From contig NZ_JAFFJX010000001.1 in NCBI RefSeq assembly GCF_016924755.1, forward strand, positions 310,001 through 374,000: a DNA stretch of 64,000 nucleotides, in the 5' to 3' direction. The DNA is from Longitalea arenae (GTDB lineage: Bacteria; Bacteroidota; Bacteroidia; Chitinophagales; Chitinophagaceae). This document shows, one piece after another, positions 6,332-15,793 of this stretch (within the stretch, counting starts at the first letter, position 1; the number at the start of each line of letters is the position of its first letter). A model generated the notes under the pieces. It was not told the DNA's origin. It did no database searches and worked only from the letters and a program-made list of their open reading frames with translations. Made by a program: the position numbers and the translations under genes.

Positions 6332-7768
6332 ATGGGAAAGAAATTTTACTGCATATTAGCGAATATGTTGTGTTGCATGGCACTGGTGTATGCCCAACCC
6401 TCCCCTGTGGATTCTTTGCAATCCACCAGTTATGTTACATCAGAGTATAGTAACAATTACTCCACACCTTTTGTTGTAGGCGAAATAATAATTGAAGGAA
6501 ATAAAAGAACGAAGCCTTATATCATTACCCGCGAGCTGCCCTTTAAGCCAGGTGACTCCATTTACCTGCCCGACCTGGTAAAAGCATTCGAGATCTCACG
6601 CCAGCAGTTGATGAACACTACACTGTTCAATGAAGTGATCGTTTCCTTGAAAGCCTTTCGGGGCTATGTGGTCGATATCAACATACAGGTAAAAGAACGT
6701 TGGTACATTTTCCCCATTCCCTACCTGAAACCGGTTGACCGTAATTTAAATGAATGGGCAAAACAGGGCTATGGGCTCGACCGCGTTAACTATGGATTTA
6801 AATTCACCTACAATAACTTTACCGGCAGGAACGACAAACTAAAACTCTGGCTGATCACCGGCTATACGCAGCAAATACAATTTCAATACGATCAGCCTTA
6901 TGCCGATAAAACCCTGAAACATGGTTACCGGCTCGGTTTTTCGTATTCGTTTAACCGGGAGATCAATTATGCAACGATCGACAATCAGCAGCGCTTTGTC
7001 GATTCCCTGAATGACGGGATAAAACAATGGTCGGGCCATATTGATTATACTTACCGTCCGGGTTTGCGAACCGTGCATTCTGTGTCTTTGTCGTATACCC
7101 ATCAGTCGGTAGACGCGCGGATAAACGAGTTGAACCCTAAATACTACGGCTATCAGCGCAATCAGATCAGCTTCCCCGAATTATCCTACAGCGTAAGTTA
7201 TGTGAATGTCGATTACAAGCCTTTCCCGCTTACCGGTTTGCTGGCGGAAGGTAGCATCACCAAAAGGGGGTTTAACAAGGAAATGAACATGTGGCAGGTG
7301 GTAGGAAAAGCCACCAAAGGATTTCAATTGAGCAAAAAAGATTTCTTCAGCTGGCAGTTGCTGGGTACCCTGCGCTTCCCCTTCAGCCAGCCTTATATAA
7401 ACCAGCGGATGTTTGGTTACGGCGATATGTACCTGCGCGGGCTGGAAGATTATGTAATCGATGGGTCGGCCGGCTTTTTATCGCGGCAGAGTTTCCGGCA
7501 TCAGTTCCTGAAGTTCAGTGTACCAACCTATATAAAATCAAAATCGCACGATCGGATCCCATTCCGTGTTTATGCCCGGGTATTTGGTGATGCAGGGTAT
7601 GCTTATAATAAGAACTTTACCCAGAACTCCCTCACGAACCGCATACTGTATACGTATGGTGCAGGGGTAGATATCGTTACATTCTATGACTTCATTCTGC
7701 GGCTCGACTACAGCTTCAACCAATTAGGACAAAACGGATTATTTTTACACATTAAGAACGATTTTTAA
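6332..7768 (+). CDS. Short Omp85/BamA-type outer-membrane protein (one POTRA plus barrel)
   Basis: 478 residues with a signal peptide (cleavage after MALVYAQ, about residue 22). One POTRA-like domain follows at about 48-125 (VGEIIIEGNKRTKPYIITRELPF), and then a long beta-rich barrel with alternating aromatic residues, ending in Phe (FLHIKNDF), as outer-membrane barrels do. It is much shorter than BamA (encoded 3 kb downstream) and has a single POTRA, so it belongs to the small Omp85-like proteins of Bacteroidota of unknown function. The neighbours (NAD kinase, uppS, bamA, skp) suggest an envelope-assembly role. Confidence 0.8.
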   Translation: MGKKFYCILANMLCCMALVYAQPSPVDSLQSTSYVTSEYSNNYSTPFVVGEIIIEGNKRTKPYIITRELPFKPGDSIYLPDLVKAFEISRQQLMNTTLFNEVIVSLKAFRGYVVDINIQVKERWYIFPIPYLKPVDRNLNEWAKQGYGLDRVNYGFKFTYNNFTGRNDKLKLWLITGYTQQIQFQYDQPYADKTLKHGYRLGFSYSFNREINYATIDNQQRFVDSLNDGIKQWSGHIDYTYRPGLRTVHSVSLSYTHQSVDARINELNPKYYGYQRNQISFPELSYSVSYVNVDYKPFPLTGLLAEGSITKRGFNKEMNMWQVVGKATKGFQLSKKDFFSWQLLGTLRFPFSQPYINQRMFGYGDMYLRGLEDYVIDGSAGFLSRQSFRHQFLKFSVPTYIKSKSHDRIPFRVYARVFGDAGYAYNKNFTQNSLTNRILYTYGAGVDIVTFYDFILRLDYSFNQLGQNGLFLHIKNDF

Positions 7769-7795
7769 ACGACAGGTAAATTTTAACCGTATAGT

Positions 7796-8674
7796 ATGAA
7801 GGTAGCTATTTATAGCCGGGTTATTGATGATGACCAGTATGTCAAAGTGCAGCAATTGCTCGATGAGCTGGCCAAAGAGAATATTCAGCCGGTTATATAC
7901 AAACCTTTCTATGAGATGATCCAGAGCTCGGTTCGTTTTTCCGATAAGACCACCGTTTTCTCCGACTCGAGCGACCTCACAGAAGCCATCGACTTTTTAA
8001 TAAGCCTGGGTGGCGATGGTACTTTGCTTGATACTGTTACCCTGGTTCGCAATAAGAACATCCCGATCCTGGGGATCAACTTTGGCCGGCTCGGTTTTTT
8101 GGCCAGCATCGGCAGTAAAGAATTGCACATTGCGGTACAATCACTGGTCAAGCGCACAATACTAATCGACAAGCGATCGTTAATTCATTTGGATGCCAGT
8201 AAACCGTTATTCGGCGATGTTCCATACGGATTAAATGAATTTGCTATTCATAAAACGGATACATCACCCATGATAAAGATTCACACATACCTCAATGGTG
8301 AATTTTTAAATACATACTGGGCTGATGGCGTGATCGTAGCAACACCAACCGGTTCAACCGGGTATTCGTTAAGCTGTAATGGTCCCGTGGTTTTTCCTGA
8401 ATCCTCCAGTTTCGTTATTACCCCCGTAGCCCCACATAACCTGAATGTTCGGCCCATTATAGTGCCCGATGATAATATTATTTCATTTGAAATAGAAGGG
8501 CGTACCGATCATTTCATTTGCGCACTCGACTCGCGCAAAGAACTCGTAGATAAAAAAGTACAACTGGCAGTGCGTCGCGAATCCTTTACCCTGAGCCTCG
8601 TACGGTTAAATGAAAATAATTTCTTGCAAACCCTGCGTAACAAATTATCATGGGGTTTGGATACCAGGAATTGA
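7796..8674 (+). CDS. nadK: NAD kinase
   Basis: 292 residues, normal length for NAD kinase, which phosphorylates NAD to NADP with ATP. The signature GGDGTLL is at residues 72-78, followed by the conserved GINFGRLGFLA segment, NEFAIHK, and the Gly-rich ATPTGSTGYSLSCNGP motif that binds NAD. Cytoplasmic. The start ATG at 7796 is 27 bp after the preceding barrel gene, suggesting one transcript. The DUF6089 gene follows after about 40 bp. Confidence 0.97.
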   Translation: MKVAIYSRVIDDDQYVKVQQLLDELAKENIQPVIYKPFYEMIQSSVRFSDKTTVFSDSSDLTEAIDFLISLGGDGTLLDTVTLVRNKNIPILGINFGRLGFLASIGSKELHIAVQSLVKRTILIDKRSLIHLDASKPLFGDVPYGLNEFAIHKTDTSPMIKIHTYLNGEFLNTYWADGVIVATPTGSTGYSLSCNGPVVFPESSSFVITPVAPHNLNVRPIIVPDDNIISFEIEGRTDHFICALDSRKELVDKKVQLAVRRESFTLSLVRLNENNFLQTLRNKLSWGLDTRN

Positions 8675-8716
8675 CTTTTTAATACAAAAGAAAATAACCG
8701 GTGATTCCGGTTCTTA

Positions 8717-9592
8717 ATGTTTAAATTGCGAATTATGAAGAAATTGGTTGTAACAGCACTCCTGTTTAATGCCGTACTATGTGTGCAAAAGGTTACTGCC
8801 CAATATGAAAGTATTGTTCAGCAAGGTGAGTTTGGGATATCAGCGGGAGCCGCGCATTATTTTGGCGACCTCAATACAAGAGCAAAACTCAACAGGCCTA
8901 AACCTGCCTTCGGGGTGTTCTTTCGTAAACAATTCGGCAACTATACAGCATTACGTGTAGCCGCACATTACGCCCGCATTGGCTATTCTGATATTTATAA
9001 CACCCAAAATGAATATCAGCGCAGACGCAACCTGAGCTTCAACTCCAATATCTTCGAGCTCACACTGCAGGGCGATTTCAACTTCTTTAAATTTGTTCCG
9101 GCAGATCCATATTATAACTGGACCCCATATATAACGCTGGGCGCCGGTATCTTCAGCTATGATCCGTTTGCTTACCTGAATGGCGATAAATATTTTCTGC
9201 GTCCGCTCGGAACAGAAGGCCAGGGTACCGCGGCTTATCCCGACCGGAAGCCCTACAACACGATGGCCATGTGTTTCCCCATTGGCGTGGGCGTAAAGTA
9301 TGCGCTGAACGAGCGCATGAACCTGGGCTTTGAAGTGGTTTACCGCTATACCACTACCGATTACCTCGATGATGTGAGTAAGACCTATGTAGGTTCTGAT
9401 AAGTTTCCGCCATTGCCCGACGGCACACCCTCTGCAGCTCAGTTATTACAGGACCGTTCTTACGAAACGGGCGATATCATTGGCATCGAAGGCCGGCAAC
9501 GGGGTTATTCCAGACAAAGGGATGCCTACGTGCTGGCTGAACTTACTTTGTCGTTCAACCTTACTTCATATCGTTGTCCAACTGCAAATTAG
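8717..9592 (+). CDS. DUF6089 family outer-membrane beta-barrel protein
   Basis: 291 residues. The signal peptide is MKKLVVTALLFNAVLCVQKVTAQ if translation begins at Met7 (8735); ATG 8717 adds six residues. The mature part is a beta-rich OmpW-like barrel: FGISAGAAHYFGDLN at the first strand, repeated aromatic/Gly strands (YITLGAGIFSYDPFA, PIGVGVKYALNERMNLGFEV) and a terminal strand AELTLSFNL. DUF6089 proteins are Bacteroidota-specific and I recall them regularly next to uppS-bamA. Function unknown. A strong terminator follows at 9701-9729, so the transcript that began upstream probably ends here. Confidence 0.85.
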   Translation: MFKLRIMKKLVVTALLFNAVLCVQKVTAQYESIVQQGEFGISAGAAHYFGDLNTRAKLNRPKPAFGVFFRKQFGNYTALRVAAHYARIGYSDIYNTQNEYQRRRNLSFNSNIFELTLQGDFNFFKFVPADPYYNWTPYITLGAGIFSYDPFAYLNGDKYFLRPLGTEGQGTAAYPDRKPYNTMAMCFPIGVGVKYALNERMNLGFEVVYRYTTTDYLDDVSKTYVGSDKFPPLPDGTPSAAQLLQDRSYETGDIIGIEGRQRGYSRQRDAYVLAELTLSFNLTSYRCPTAN

Positions 9593-9700
9593 TTATGGTT
9601 TATTGTTTTCAGTTCATGGTTCTTTAAGTGCAGTTGCCCGTACATGCATTATATAACCACTGATTGACAGATAGTTACAAAATATAGTATTGAAATAAAC

Positions 9701-9729
9701 AAACAGCCCGAATAACATTCGGGCTGTTT
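9701..9729 (+). terminator. Intrinsic terminator after the DUF6089 gene
   Basis: Perfect 13-bp stem (AAACAGCCCGAAT at 9701-9713 and ATTCGGGCTGTTT at 9717-9729) with a 3-base loop and T-rich end. Confidence 0.9.
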
Positions 9730-9746
9730 GCATTCAGGCGTTTAAC

Positions 9747-9774
9747 GACAAACCATAATCCACAAACCATAAAC
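9747..9774. repeat. Short word repeat (ACAAACCATAA-type)
   Basis: Two copies of ACAAACCATAA in tandem, between the terminator and the uppS promoter. It is the complement of the word repeated at 111-147. Confidence 0.5.
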
Positions 9775-9784
9775 TTGTTTTTCG

Positions 9785-9792
9785 TACCTTTG
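9785..9792 (+). promoter_or_regulatory. -7 promoter element for uppS
   Basis: TACCTTTG, an exact TAnnTTTG match, 19 bases before the uppS ATG. It starts the uppS-bamA part of the cluster anew after the terminator at 9701-9729. Confidence 0.65.
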
Positions 9793-9811
9793 TGCCCTTC
9801 AAAAAAAGGGT

Positions 9812-10573
9812 ATGCAAAGCCTAAGGGAGCAAATTAACCTTCAACGACTTCCTCGCCATATAGCAATTATTATGGACGGGAATGGCCGCTGGGCAAAAGA
9901 AAAGGGGCAGGACCGCCTCTATGGCCATTTTCATGGCGTGGAAAGCGTGCGTAATATCGTAGAGGGTTGCGCCGAACTGGGTGTTGAGTACCTTACCCTG
10001 TACGCATTTTCTACCGAGAACTGGGACCGCCCGCAATATGAGGTTACCGGCCTCATAGAACTATTGGTAGAAACCATTCGCAAGGAAACCGAAACACTGA
10101 ATAAGAACAACATCAAACTGCATGTGATAGGCGATGTAAAAATGTTGCCCGAATATGCACAAAAGGAACTGAACGAATCGCTGCAGATAACCAGCCAGAA
10201 CACGGGGTTGAACCTGGTAATGGCCCTCAGTTACAGCAGCCGTTGGGAACTGGTACAGGCCGTACAGCATATTGCCGAAGATGTAAAGGCCGGCAAGATC
10301 GATCCTGCGGCCATCACCCAAAATACCCTGCAACAATACCTGGCTACCAGTAATTTTCCTGATCCCGAATTAATGATTCGCACCAGCGGGGAATACCGCA
10401 TCAGTAACTTTTTATTATACCAATTAGCTTATGCAGAATTGTATTTCACTAATGTTCGCTGGCCCGACTTCCGGAAGGAGAACCTGTATGAAGCCATCCT
10501 CGACTTTCAAAGGCGTGAAAGACGGTTTGGAAAAACCGGTGAGCAGGTACAAAAGGAACAAATAAACGGATAA
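9812..10573 (+). CDS. uppS: Isoprenyl transferase (undecaprenyl diphosphate synthase)
   Basis: 253 residues. It makes the C55 polyprenyl diphosphate that becomes the lipid carrier for peptidoglycan and O-antigen. The cis-prenyltransferase signature IAIIMDGNGRWAK has the catalytic Asp22, followed by the GHFHGVESVR and LYAFSTENWDRP motifs and the C-terminal IRTSGEYRISNFLLYQLAY and FTNVRWPDF motifs. All key residues are present. Cytoplasmic face of the inner membrane. It precedes bamA by about 105 bp and has its own promoter. Confidence 0.97.
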   Translation: MQSLREQINLQRLPRHIAIIMDGNGRWAKEKGQDRLYGHFHGVESVRNIVEGCAELGVEYLTLYAFSTENWDRPQYEVTGLIELLVETIRKETETLNKNNIKLHVIGDVKMLPEYAQKELNESLQITSQNTGLNLVMALSYSSRWELVQAVQHIAEDVKAGKIDPAAITQNTLQQYLATSNFPDPELMIRTSGEYRISNFLLYQLAYAELYFTNVRWPDFRKENLYEAILDFQRRERRFGKTGEQVQKEQING

Positions 10574-10678
10574 TTACGAATTGGTCATGAAGATTTTATG
10601 AATCCGTCGATTAGTGTTCTTTTTAACAAACCCTTTTAATAAATCCCCCTTAATTTGCTCCACTTTAAACTCCCCGGA

Positions 10679-13408
10679 ATGCAGCGTTCGCGTACTTTAG
10701 GTATTTTTTTACTGGTATTTGCATGTTTTACAGTCGGCTCACTACATGCCCAGGTAGTTACCGATACCGTTCCTACGTCTATTGATCCGGAATTAGAGAA
10801 TATTCTCAACTCAAAATCTGCTAAAGAATATATTATAGGTGGTATTACAGTTACCGGTACCAAACGGTACGATCAACAGCTGCTTATTTCCATTGCGGGC
10901 ATCAATGTGGGCGATAAAGTAATGATACCGGGGGGCGATAATTTCAGCAAGGCGCTTAATAATTTATGGAACCAGCACCTGTTCTCCAATGCACAGATCT
11001 ACTTTACCAAACTTGAAGGAAACAAATTATATATAGAAATACAGGTTTTTGAAAGACCTGCGCTTTCCAAATACAATATTATAGGTGTACGTAAAGCCGA
11101 CCAGGATGAGCTAAAGCCTAAAACAGGACTCATCACCGGCCGGGTGGTAACCGAGAACACCAAGCGCACAGCAGAGGAAGCCATTAAAAAATATTATACC
11201 GAAAAAGGGTTTCAAAGTGCACAGGTTCGTATTGAGGAAGTGCAGGATCCTGCTTTACCCAATTCTATTATATTGAACCTGTATGTAGAAAAAGGGCATA
11301 AAGTACGTATTGACAACGTTAGCTTTTTTGGAAATAACGAGGTAAGAGAACAAAGGCTGAAAAAGCAATTGAAGGGTACCAAGGAAATGACCAAGATCAC
11401 GTTGTTTCCTACCAGGGATTCCAGCTCATACGGTGAAACTAAACAACCCTCTTTTAAGGAATACCTGAGCCAGGCCGGCTTTTTGTCGCTTACCCGCACC
11501 AAGGAATTCCTCGATCCTTATTTCCGCTTTAAATTGTTCAGCTCGGCCAAATTCAACGCCAAGAAATACGAAGAAGATAAAGAGAAAGTACTGGAATATT
11601 ACAATTCCCTCGGTTACCGCGACGCGGCCATCGTTAGCGATACCCAGTATTATAATAAGAAGGGAAATCTGAAACTGGACATCAAAGTAGATGAGGGGCA
11701 TCGTTATTATTTCGGTAACGTTACCTGGAAAGGAAATACCAAATATTCCGATTCAGTGCTTACCATGTTATTAGGTATTTCCAAAGGAGATATTTATAAC
11801 CTGGAGATCCTGAACAAAAAACTGGGTAAACAAATGTCGCAGGAAGGCGGTGATATCAGCAGCCTGTATATGGATGATGGTTATCTCTTCTTCCGCATTG
11901 AGCCGGTAGAAACTGCGGTATATAATGATACCATCGATTTCGAGATCCGATTACAGGAGGGTCCGCAGGCTACTATTAAGAACGTTACCATTTCGGGCAA
12001 CGAAAAAACAAAAGAGCATGTTATCCGTCGCGAGTTGCGTACCCTGCCAGGGGAAAAGTTCAGCCGTCAGGACCTGATCCGTTCCCAGCGTGAAATTGCG
12101 CAGCTGAATTTCTTTAACCAGGAAAAGATCGGCATTAACCCGGTTCCCAATCCTGAAGACGGAACAGTGGATATACATTATACGGTTGAAGAAAAATCTT
12201 CTGACCAGCTGGAGCTGAGCGCCGGTTGGGGTGGTGGTATCGGTTTAACCGGTACGCTGGGGGTTTCCTTCAATAACTTCTCTATTAAAAATATATTCAA
12301 CAAAAAGGCATGGGATCCTTTACCTACCGGTGATGGACAAAAACTGAGCATGCGTGTGCAATCGAACGGCCGTGCTTATCAGTCGTACAACTTCTCGTTC
12401 ACCGAGCCCTGGTTAGGTGGCAAGAAAAGGAATTCATTGACCTTTAGCTTATATAAGAGCGTATTCCGTACCGGCGGTATCGACGCCAGCGGAAGATATT
12501 TCTTCAGCGATACGAACAGGCTGAAGAACTTCGGCGCCAGCATTTCAATGGGTAAACAGTTGAAATGGCCCGATGACTTCTTTACCCTGGTATATTCTAT
12601 CAGCTATACACAGTATAAGCTTACGAATTACCGTTTATTCACGGCTGATTTCAACAACGGTACATCCAACAACCTGAGTGTGAAGGTTGCGTTGAACCGG
12701 AACTCTGCCGGTCCCAACCCTATCTTCCCCACCAGCGGTTCTAACTTTTTGCTGAGCGGACAGTTTACGCCACCCTACTCATTATTCAGACCGAATATTA
12801 CCGACCAGGACAGTTATAAATTGCCTGAGTTCCATAAATGGCGATTAAATGCCGAATGGTTCATACCGATCGGTCGTCCCATGGGGGCCGATAAAAGCCG
12901 TCAGTTTGTATTGCGCGCAGCTGCCAAGTATGGCTTTATGGGCCGTTACAGCAACAAGCTGAACTATTCACCGTTTGAACGCTTCCAGGTAGGTGATGCC
13001 GGTCTGGCAAACGGTAGCTTCATCCTGGGTTACGATATCATTGCACATCGCGGTTATCCCGTGTATGAATATTCTGATCCCAAGATCAATCCTGATCAGC
13101 AGAACGCCAGTCAGTTCTTTACCATTTTCAATAAATATACCCTCGAATTGCGGTATCCCTTCACTACCAACCCAAGCAGCACGATATTTGGTATGGTGTG
13201 GTTTGAAGCAGCCAATGGGTGGTATGACTATAAAACATACGATCCTTTCCGCCTGCGTAGAAGTGCCGGTGTGGGTATGCGTTTCTTCCTGCCGATGTTC
13301 GGCTTGTTAGGATTTGACTATGGTGTAGGCTTTGACCGCATTACTCAGGGAGGCCGCTTACGCGATGCGACCCGCTTTACCTTTATGTTAGGGTACGAAC
13401 CTGAATAA
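10679..13408 (+). CDS. bamA: Outer-membrane protein assembly factor BamA
   Basis: 909 residues from ATG 10679, with a signal peptide cleaved after SLHAQ (about residue 25). Several POTRA domains follow (YIIGGITVTGTKRYDQQLL, YNIIGVRKADQ, VRIDNVSFFGNNEVREQRL, YFGNVTWKGNTKY, ATIKNVTISGNEKTKEHVIRR), then an Omp85 barrel ending LGYEPE after FTFM. BamA folds and inserts beta-barrel proteins into the outer membrane. An upstream in-frame TTG at 10655 would lengthen the leader, but the ATG gives a standard signal peptide; a near-consensus -7 element (TTAATTTG) overlaps the TTG region, favouring the ATG. Two Skp-type chaperone genes follow, the classic partner arrangement. Confidence 0.96.
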   Translation: MQRSRTLGIFLLVFACFTVGSLHAQVVTDTVPTSIDPELENILNSKSAKEYIIGGITVTGTKRYDQQLLISIAGINVGDKVMIPGGDNFSKALNNLWNQHLFSNAQIYFTKLEGNKLYIEIQVFERPALSKYNIIGVRKADQDELKPKTGLITGRVVTENTKRTAEEAIKKYYTEKGFQSAQVRIEEVQDPALPNSIILNLYVEKGHKVRIDNVSFFGNNEVREQRLKKQLKGTKEMTKITLFPTRDSSSYGETKQPSFKEYLSQAGFLSLTRTKEFLDPYFRFKLFSSAKFNAKKYEEDKEKVLEYYNSLGYRDAAIVSDTQYYNKKGNLKLDIKVDEGHRYYFGNVTWKGNTKYSDSVLTMLLGISKGDIYNLEILNKKLGKQMSQEGGDISSLYMDDGYLFFRIEPVETAVYNDTIDFEIRLQEGPQATIKNVTISGNEKTKEHVIRRELRTLPGEKFSRQDLIRSQREIAQLNFFNQEKIGINPVPNPEDGTVDIHYTVEEKSSDQLELSAGWGGGIGLTGTLGVSFNNFSIKNIFNKKAWDPLPTGDGQKLSMRVQSNGRAYQSYNFSFTEPWLGGKKRNSLTFSLYKSVFRTGGIDASGRYFFSDTNRLKNFGASISMGKQLKWPDDFFTLVYSISYTQYKLTNYRLFTADFNNGTSNNLSVKVALNRNSAGPNPIFPTSGSNFLLSGQFTPPYSLFRPNITDQDSYKLPEFHKWRLNAEWFIPIGRPMGADKSRQFVLRAAAKYGFMGRYSNKLNYSPFERFQVGDAGLANGSFILGYDIIAHRGYPVYEYSDPKINPDQQNASQFFTIFNKYTLELRYPFTTNPSSTIFGMVWFEAANGWYDYKTYDPFRLRRSAGVGMRFFLPMFGLLGFDYGVGFDRITQGGRLRDATRFTFMLGYEPE

Positions 13409-13535
13409 ACCAACCGGCATAGCCTAATGGCACGGGGGAAGGAGACAAAAATCAGGGAGCAGTTCGCGTATAAGGTAAGATCGGCAGTTATTGACCATTG
13501 ACCATTCACGATAAAACCTTAAGGAGGAATTTACC

Positions 13536-14045
13536 ATGAAAAAGATATTTGCTATTGCCTGTCTTATAATGCTGGCATTTGCCTCACAGGCCCAGCGTTA
13601 TGCGATCGTTGACACTAAATATATTCTGGACAAATTACCGGAGTATAAAGAAGCCCAGAAAAAGCTGGATCAGTTCAGCGAACAGTGGCAAAAAGAAGTG
13701 GACGGCAAACAAAGCGCACTCGATAAAATGTATAAAGATTTTGAGGCTGAACAGGTGATGTTGAGCCCCGAATTAAAGAAAAAACGCGAAGATGAATTGT
13801 TTGTAAGAGAAAAGGAAGTGCGCGACCTGCAGCGCAAACGCTTTGGTTTTGAAGGCGATCTGTTTAAAAAGCGGCAGGAACTGGTGAAACCCATACAGGA
13901 CAAGGTTTACAATGCAATTCAGAAGCTGGCGGTTAACCGTTCACTCGACTTTATTTTAGATAAAAGTGAAGGAATTACCGTTATCTTTGCCGACCCCAAA
14001 CTGGACCGTAGCGAGGATATATTAAAGGAGCTGGGCGTTAAATAA
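13536..14045 (+). CDS. OmpH/Skp family periplasmic chaperone (first copy)
   Basis: 169 residues: signal peptide (cleaved after FASQAQ, about residue 19), then a beta strand YAIVDTKYILDKLPEY and a long charged coiled coil (about 40-115) as in Skp, which holds unfolded outer-membrane proteins in the periplasm for BamA. Unusually for this window it has a full Shine-Dalgarno, AAGGAGG at 13521-13527, 8 bases before the ATG, suggesting strong translation. It lies 127 bp after bamA; a short ATTGACC repeat is in the gap. A paralogue follows immediately. Confidence 0.93.
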   Translation: MKKIFAIACLIMLAFASQAQRYAIVDTKYILDKLPEYKEAQKKLDQFSEQWQKEVDGKQSALDKMYKDFEAEQVMLSPELKKKREDELFVREKEVRDLQRKRFGFEGDLFKKRQELVKPIQDKVYNAIQKLAVNRSLDFILDKSEGITVIFADPKLDRSEDILKELGVK

Positions 14046-14165
14046 AACATAAGACAAAAAGGGGAAAGCAACCAACATCAGGTTTTTTTCAACTTAAATC
14101 AAAATAACCGTTCACCCGAAAGCAACCGATCATGGGCTCAGGGTGTGTAAACAAAATTGAAATCA

Positions 14166-14729
14166 ATGAAAAAGTTTTTTTCCGTAACGTTGTTCGCCCT
14201 GTGCCTGGTAGCGGCTGGTGAAGTAAATGCACAATCTTCTAATAAAATAGGGTATATCAGTTCGCAGGAACTGGTGAGCGTAATGCCCGAAACAAGAAAA
14301 GCCGACACTGCGCTGCAGGAATTCCGCAACGCCCTGGTGCAAAATTACAGCGACAAGCAGAATGCATTTTATGCAGCTGTTGAGAAATACAACAAAGACT
14401 CTGCTACCTTAACCACTTCCGTTAAATCGGTTAAAAGAAATGAGTTAGCTAAAATGGGTCAGGAGCTGAACAGCGAAGAAGAGCGCATTCAGCAGCAATT
14501 GCAACAACGTCAGCAGGAATTGCTGGGTCCCATTAACAAAAAGGCTTATGATGCAGTGCAGGCTGTAGCCAAAGAAGGTGGTTACGGTTATATTTTTGAA
14601 AAGGAAGCCCTGCTGGTAGCTCCTCCTGGTGATGATATTCTGCCGCTGGTTGCCAAAAAGCTGAATATCAAATTGCCAACACCTGGCACAGCTCCTGCTG
14701 CCGCACCAAAGACCGGCGCCAAACCATAA
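14166..14729 (+). CDS. OmpH/Skp family periplasmic chaperone (second copy)
   Basis: 187 residues from ATG 14166; an in-frame TTG lies three codons upstream. The signal peptide is MKKFFSVTLFALCLVAAGEVNAQ. The conserved IGYISSQELVSVMPE strand is followed by a coiled coil rich in Gln/Glu (residues about 55-125) and a Pro/Ala-rich tail (TPGTAPAAAPKTGAKP) absent from the first copy. The duplication bamA-skp-skp is common in Bacteroidota; the two copies are clearly diverged, so not recent. A strong terminator follows at 14755-14787. Confidence 0.92.
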   Translation: MKKFFSVTLFALCLVAAGEVNAQSSNKIGYISSQELVSVMPETRKADTALQEFRNALVQNYSDKQNAFYAAVEKYNKDSATLTTSVKSVKRNELAKMGQELNSEEERIQQQLQQRQQELLGPINKKAYDAVQAVAKEGGYGYIFEKEALLVAPPGDDILPLVAKKLNIKLPTPGTAPAAAPKTGAKP

Positions 14730-14754
14730 AGAATTGACAAGTTGAAAATATCAG

Positions 14755-14787
14755 CCCCGTTTGCAGCCGGCAAACGGGGTTTTTTTA
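14755..14787 (+). terminator. Intrinsic terminator after the second skp gene
   Basis: CCCCGTTTGC (14755-14764) pairs perfectly with GCAAACGGGG (14770-14779) over a 5-base loop and is followed by eight T. This closes the uppS-bamA-skp-skp transcript before murI. Confidence 0.95.
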
Positions 14788-14866
14788 TTGCCCAGGCACA
14801 TGCCCCGGCCGGACAACCCCCGCCATTACCAGCATTCCGCAGGCACAATATTCCCCCTTTAGGAGG

Positions 14867-14874
14867 TATATTTG
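14867..14874 (+). promoter_or_regulatory. -7 promoter element immediately before murI
   Basis: TATATTTG, an exact TAnnTTTG match, ending only 4 bases before the murI ATG (14879). With the usual spacing of Bacteroidota promoters the transcript would begin at or next to the start codon, so the mRNA may be leaderless. Confidence 0.55.
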
Positions 14875-14878
14875 TATT

Positions 14879-15733
14879 ATGGTTACTACTCAGCCAATTG
14901 GCATATTCGATTCAGGATATGGTGGTTTAACGGTAATGAAGGAGATCGTACGAAAGCTGCCCCAATACGATTATATCTACCTGGGCGATAATGCGCGGGC
15001 TCCCTATGGCAACCGTTCTTTTGAAACGGTATACCGGTACACCTTGCAATGTGTGGAGTGGTTCTTCCAAAAAGGTTGTCCATTAGTCATACTGGCCTGT
15101 AATACGGCCTCGGCAAAAGCATTACGTACTATTCAGCAGAATGATCTGCCCCAACTGGCTCCTTCTAACCGCGTGTTAGGCGTTATCAGGCCTACCACAG
15201 AGATCATCGGCAATTTTACCAGGTCGCGCAAGATAGGCGTACTGGCCACCAACGGTACCGTGCAATCGGGTTCTTATCTCATCGAGATAGAAAAATTCTT
15301 CCCCGATATTACCGTTTACCAGGAAGCCTGCCCCATGTGGGTGCCCATTGTTGAGAACAATGAACATACCCAGCCGGGGGCTGATTATTTTGTAAAAAAG
15401 CATGTACAGCAGATCATGCTGGCAAACAAGGAAATTGATACCCTGCTGCTGGCCTGCACCCATTATCCGTTGTTGCGCGATAAGATCACGCAGTTTTTGC
15501 CGGCAGGTGTAAGCGTGGTATCGCAGGGAGAAATTGTAGCCAACAGCCTGGGGGATTACCTGAAACGCCATACTGAGCTGGAGATCCGTTGCAGCAAGAA
15601 CGGCCACCGGGCCTTTTATACAACCGATTCAACCGAAGACTTTGATAACCACGCCAGTATATTTTTTGGACAAGCCATACATTCCAGTCATGTTGACCTG
15701 GATAGTAATATACCCGTAGCGGATCATATTTAA
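14879..15733 (+). CDS. murI: Glutamate racemase
   Basis: 284 residues. It converts L- to D-glutamate for peptidoglycan. Signatures: IGIFDSGYGGLTV with Asp11-Ser12, catalytic Cys74 in LACNTASAKA, and catalytic Cys193 in LACTHYPLL. Cytoplasmic. The ATG at 14879 fits family alignments (short N-terminus before the IGIFDSG motif). It is separated from the skp genes by a terminator and has a promoter element 4 bases before the start codon. Confidence 0.97.
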   Translation: MVTTQPIGIFDSGYGGLTVMKEIVRKLPQYDYIYLGDNARAPYGNRSFETVYRYTLQCVEWFFQKGCPLVILACNTASAKALRTIQQNDLPQLAPSNRVLGVIRPTTEIIGNFTRSRKIGVLATNGTVQSGSYLIEIEKFFPDITVYQEACPMWVPIVENNEHTQPGADYFVKKHVQQIMLANKEIDTLLLACTHYPLLRDKITQFLPAGVSVVSQGEIVANSLGDYLKRHTELEIRCSKNGHRAFYTTDSTEDFDNHASIFFGQAIHSSHVDLDSNIPVADHI

Positions 15734-15779
15734 TGAAACATTTTTGTGCATACCGTTTCATACTTAAGTGATCATTCCA

Positions 15780-15787
15780 TACCTTTG
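15780..15787 (+). promoter_or_regulatory. -7 promoter element for rpmH
   Basis: TACCTTTG, an exact TAnnTTTG match, about 145 bases before the rpmH ATG, implying a 5' leader of roughly 140 nt. Confidence 0.6.
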
Positions 15788-15793
15788 CGGTCC

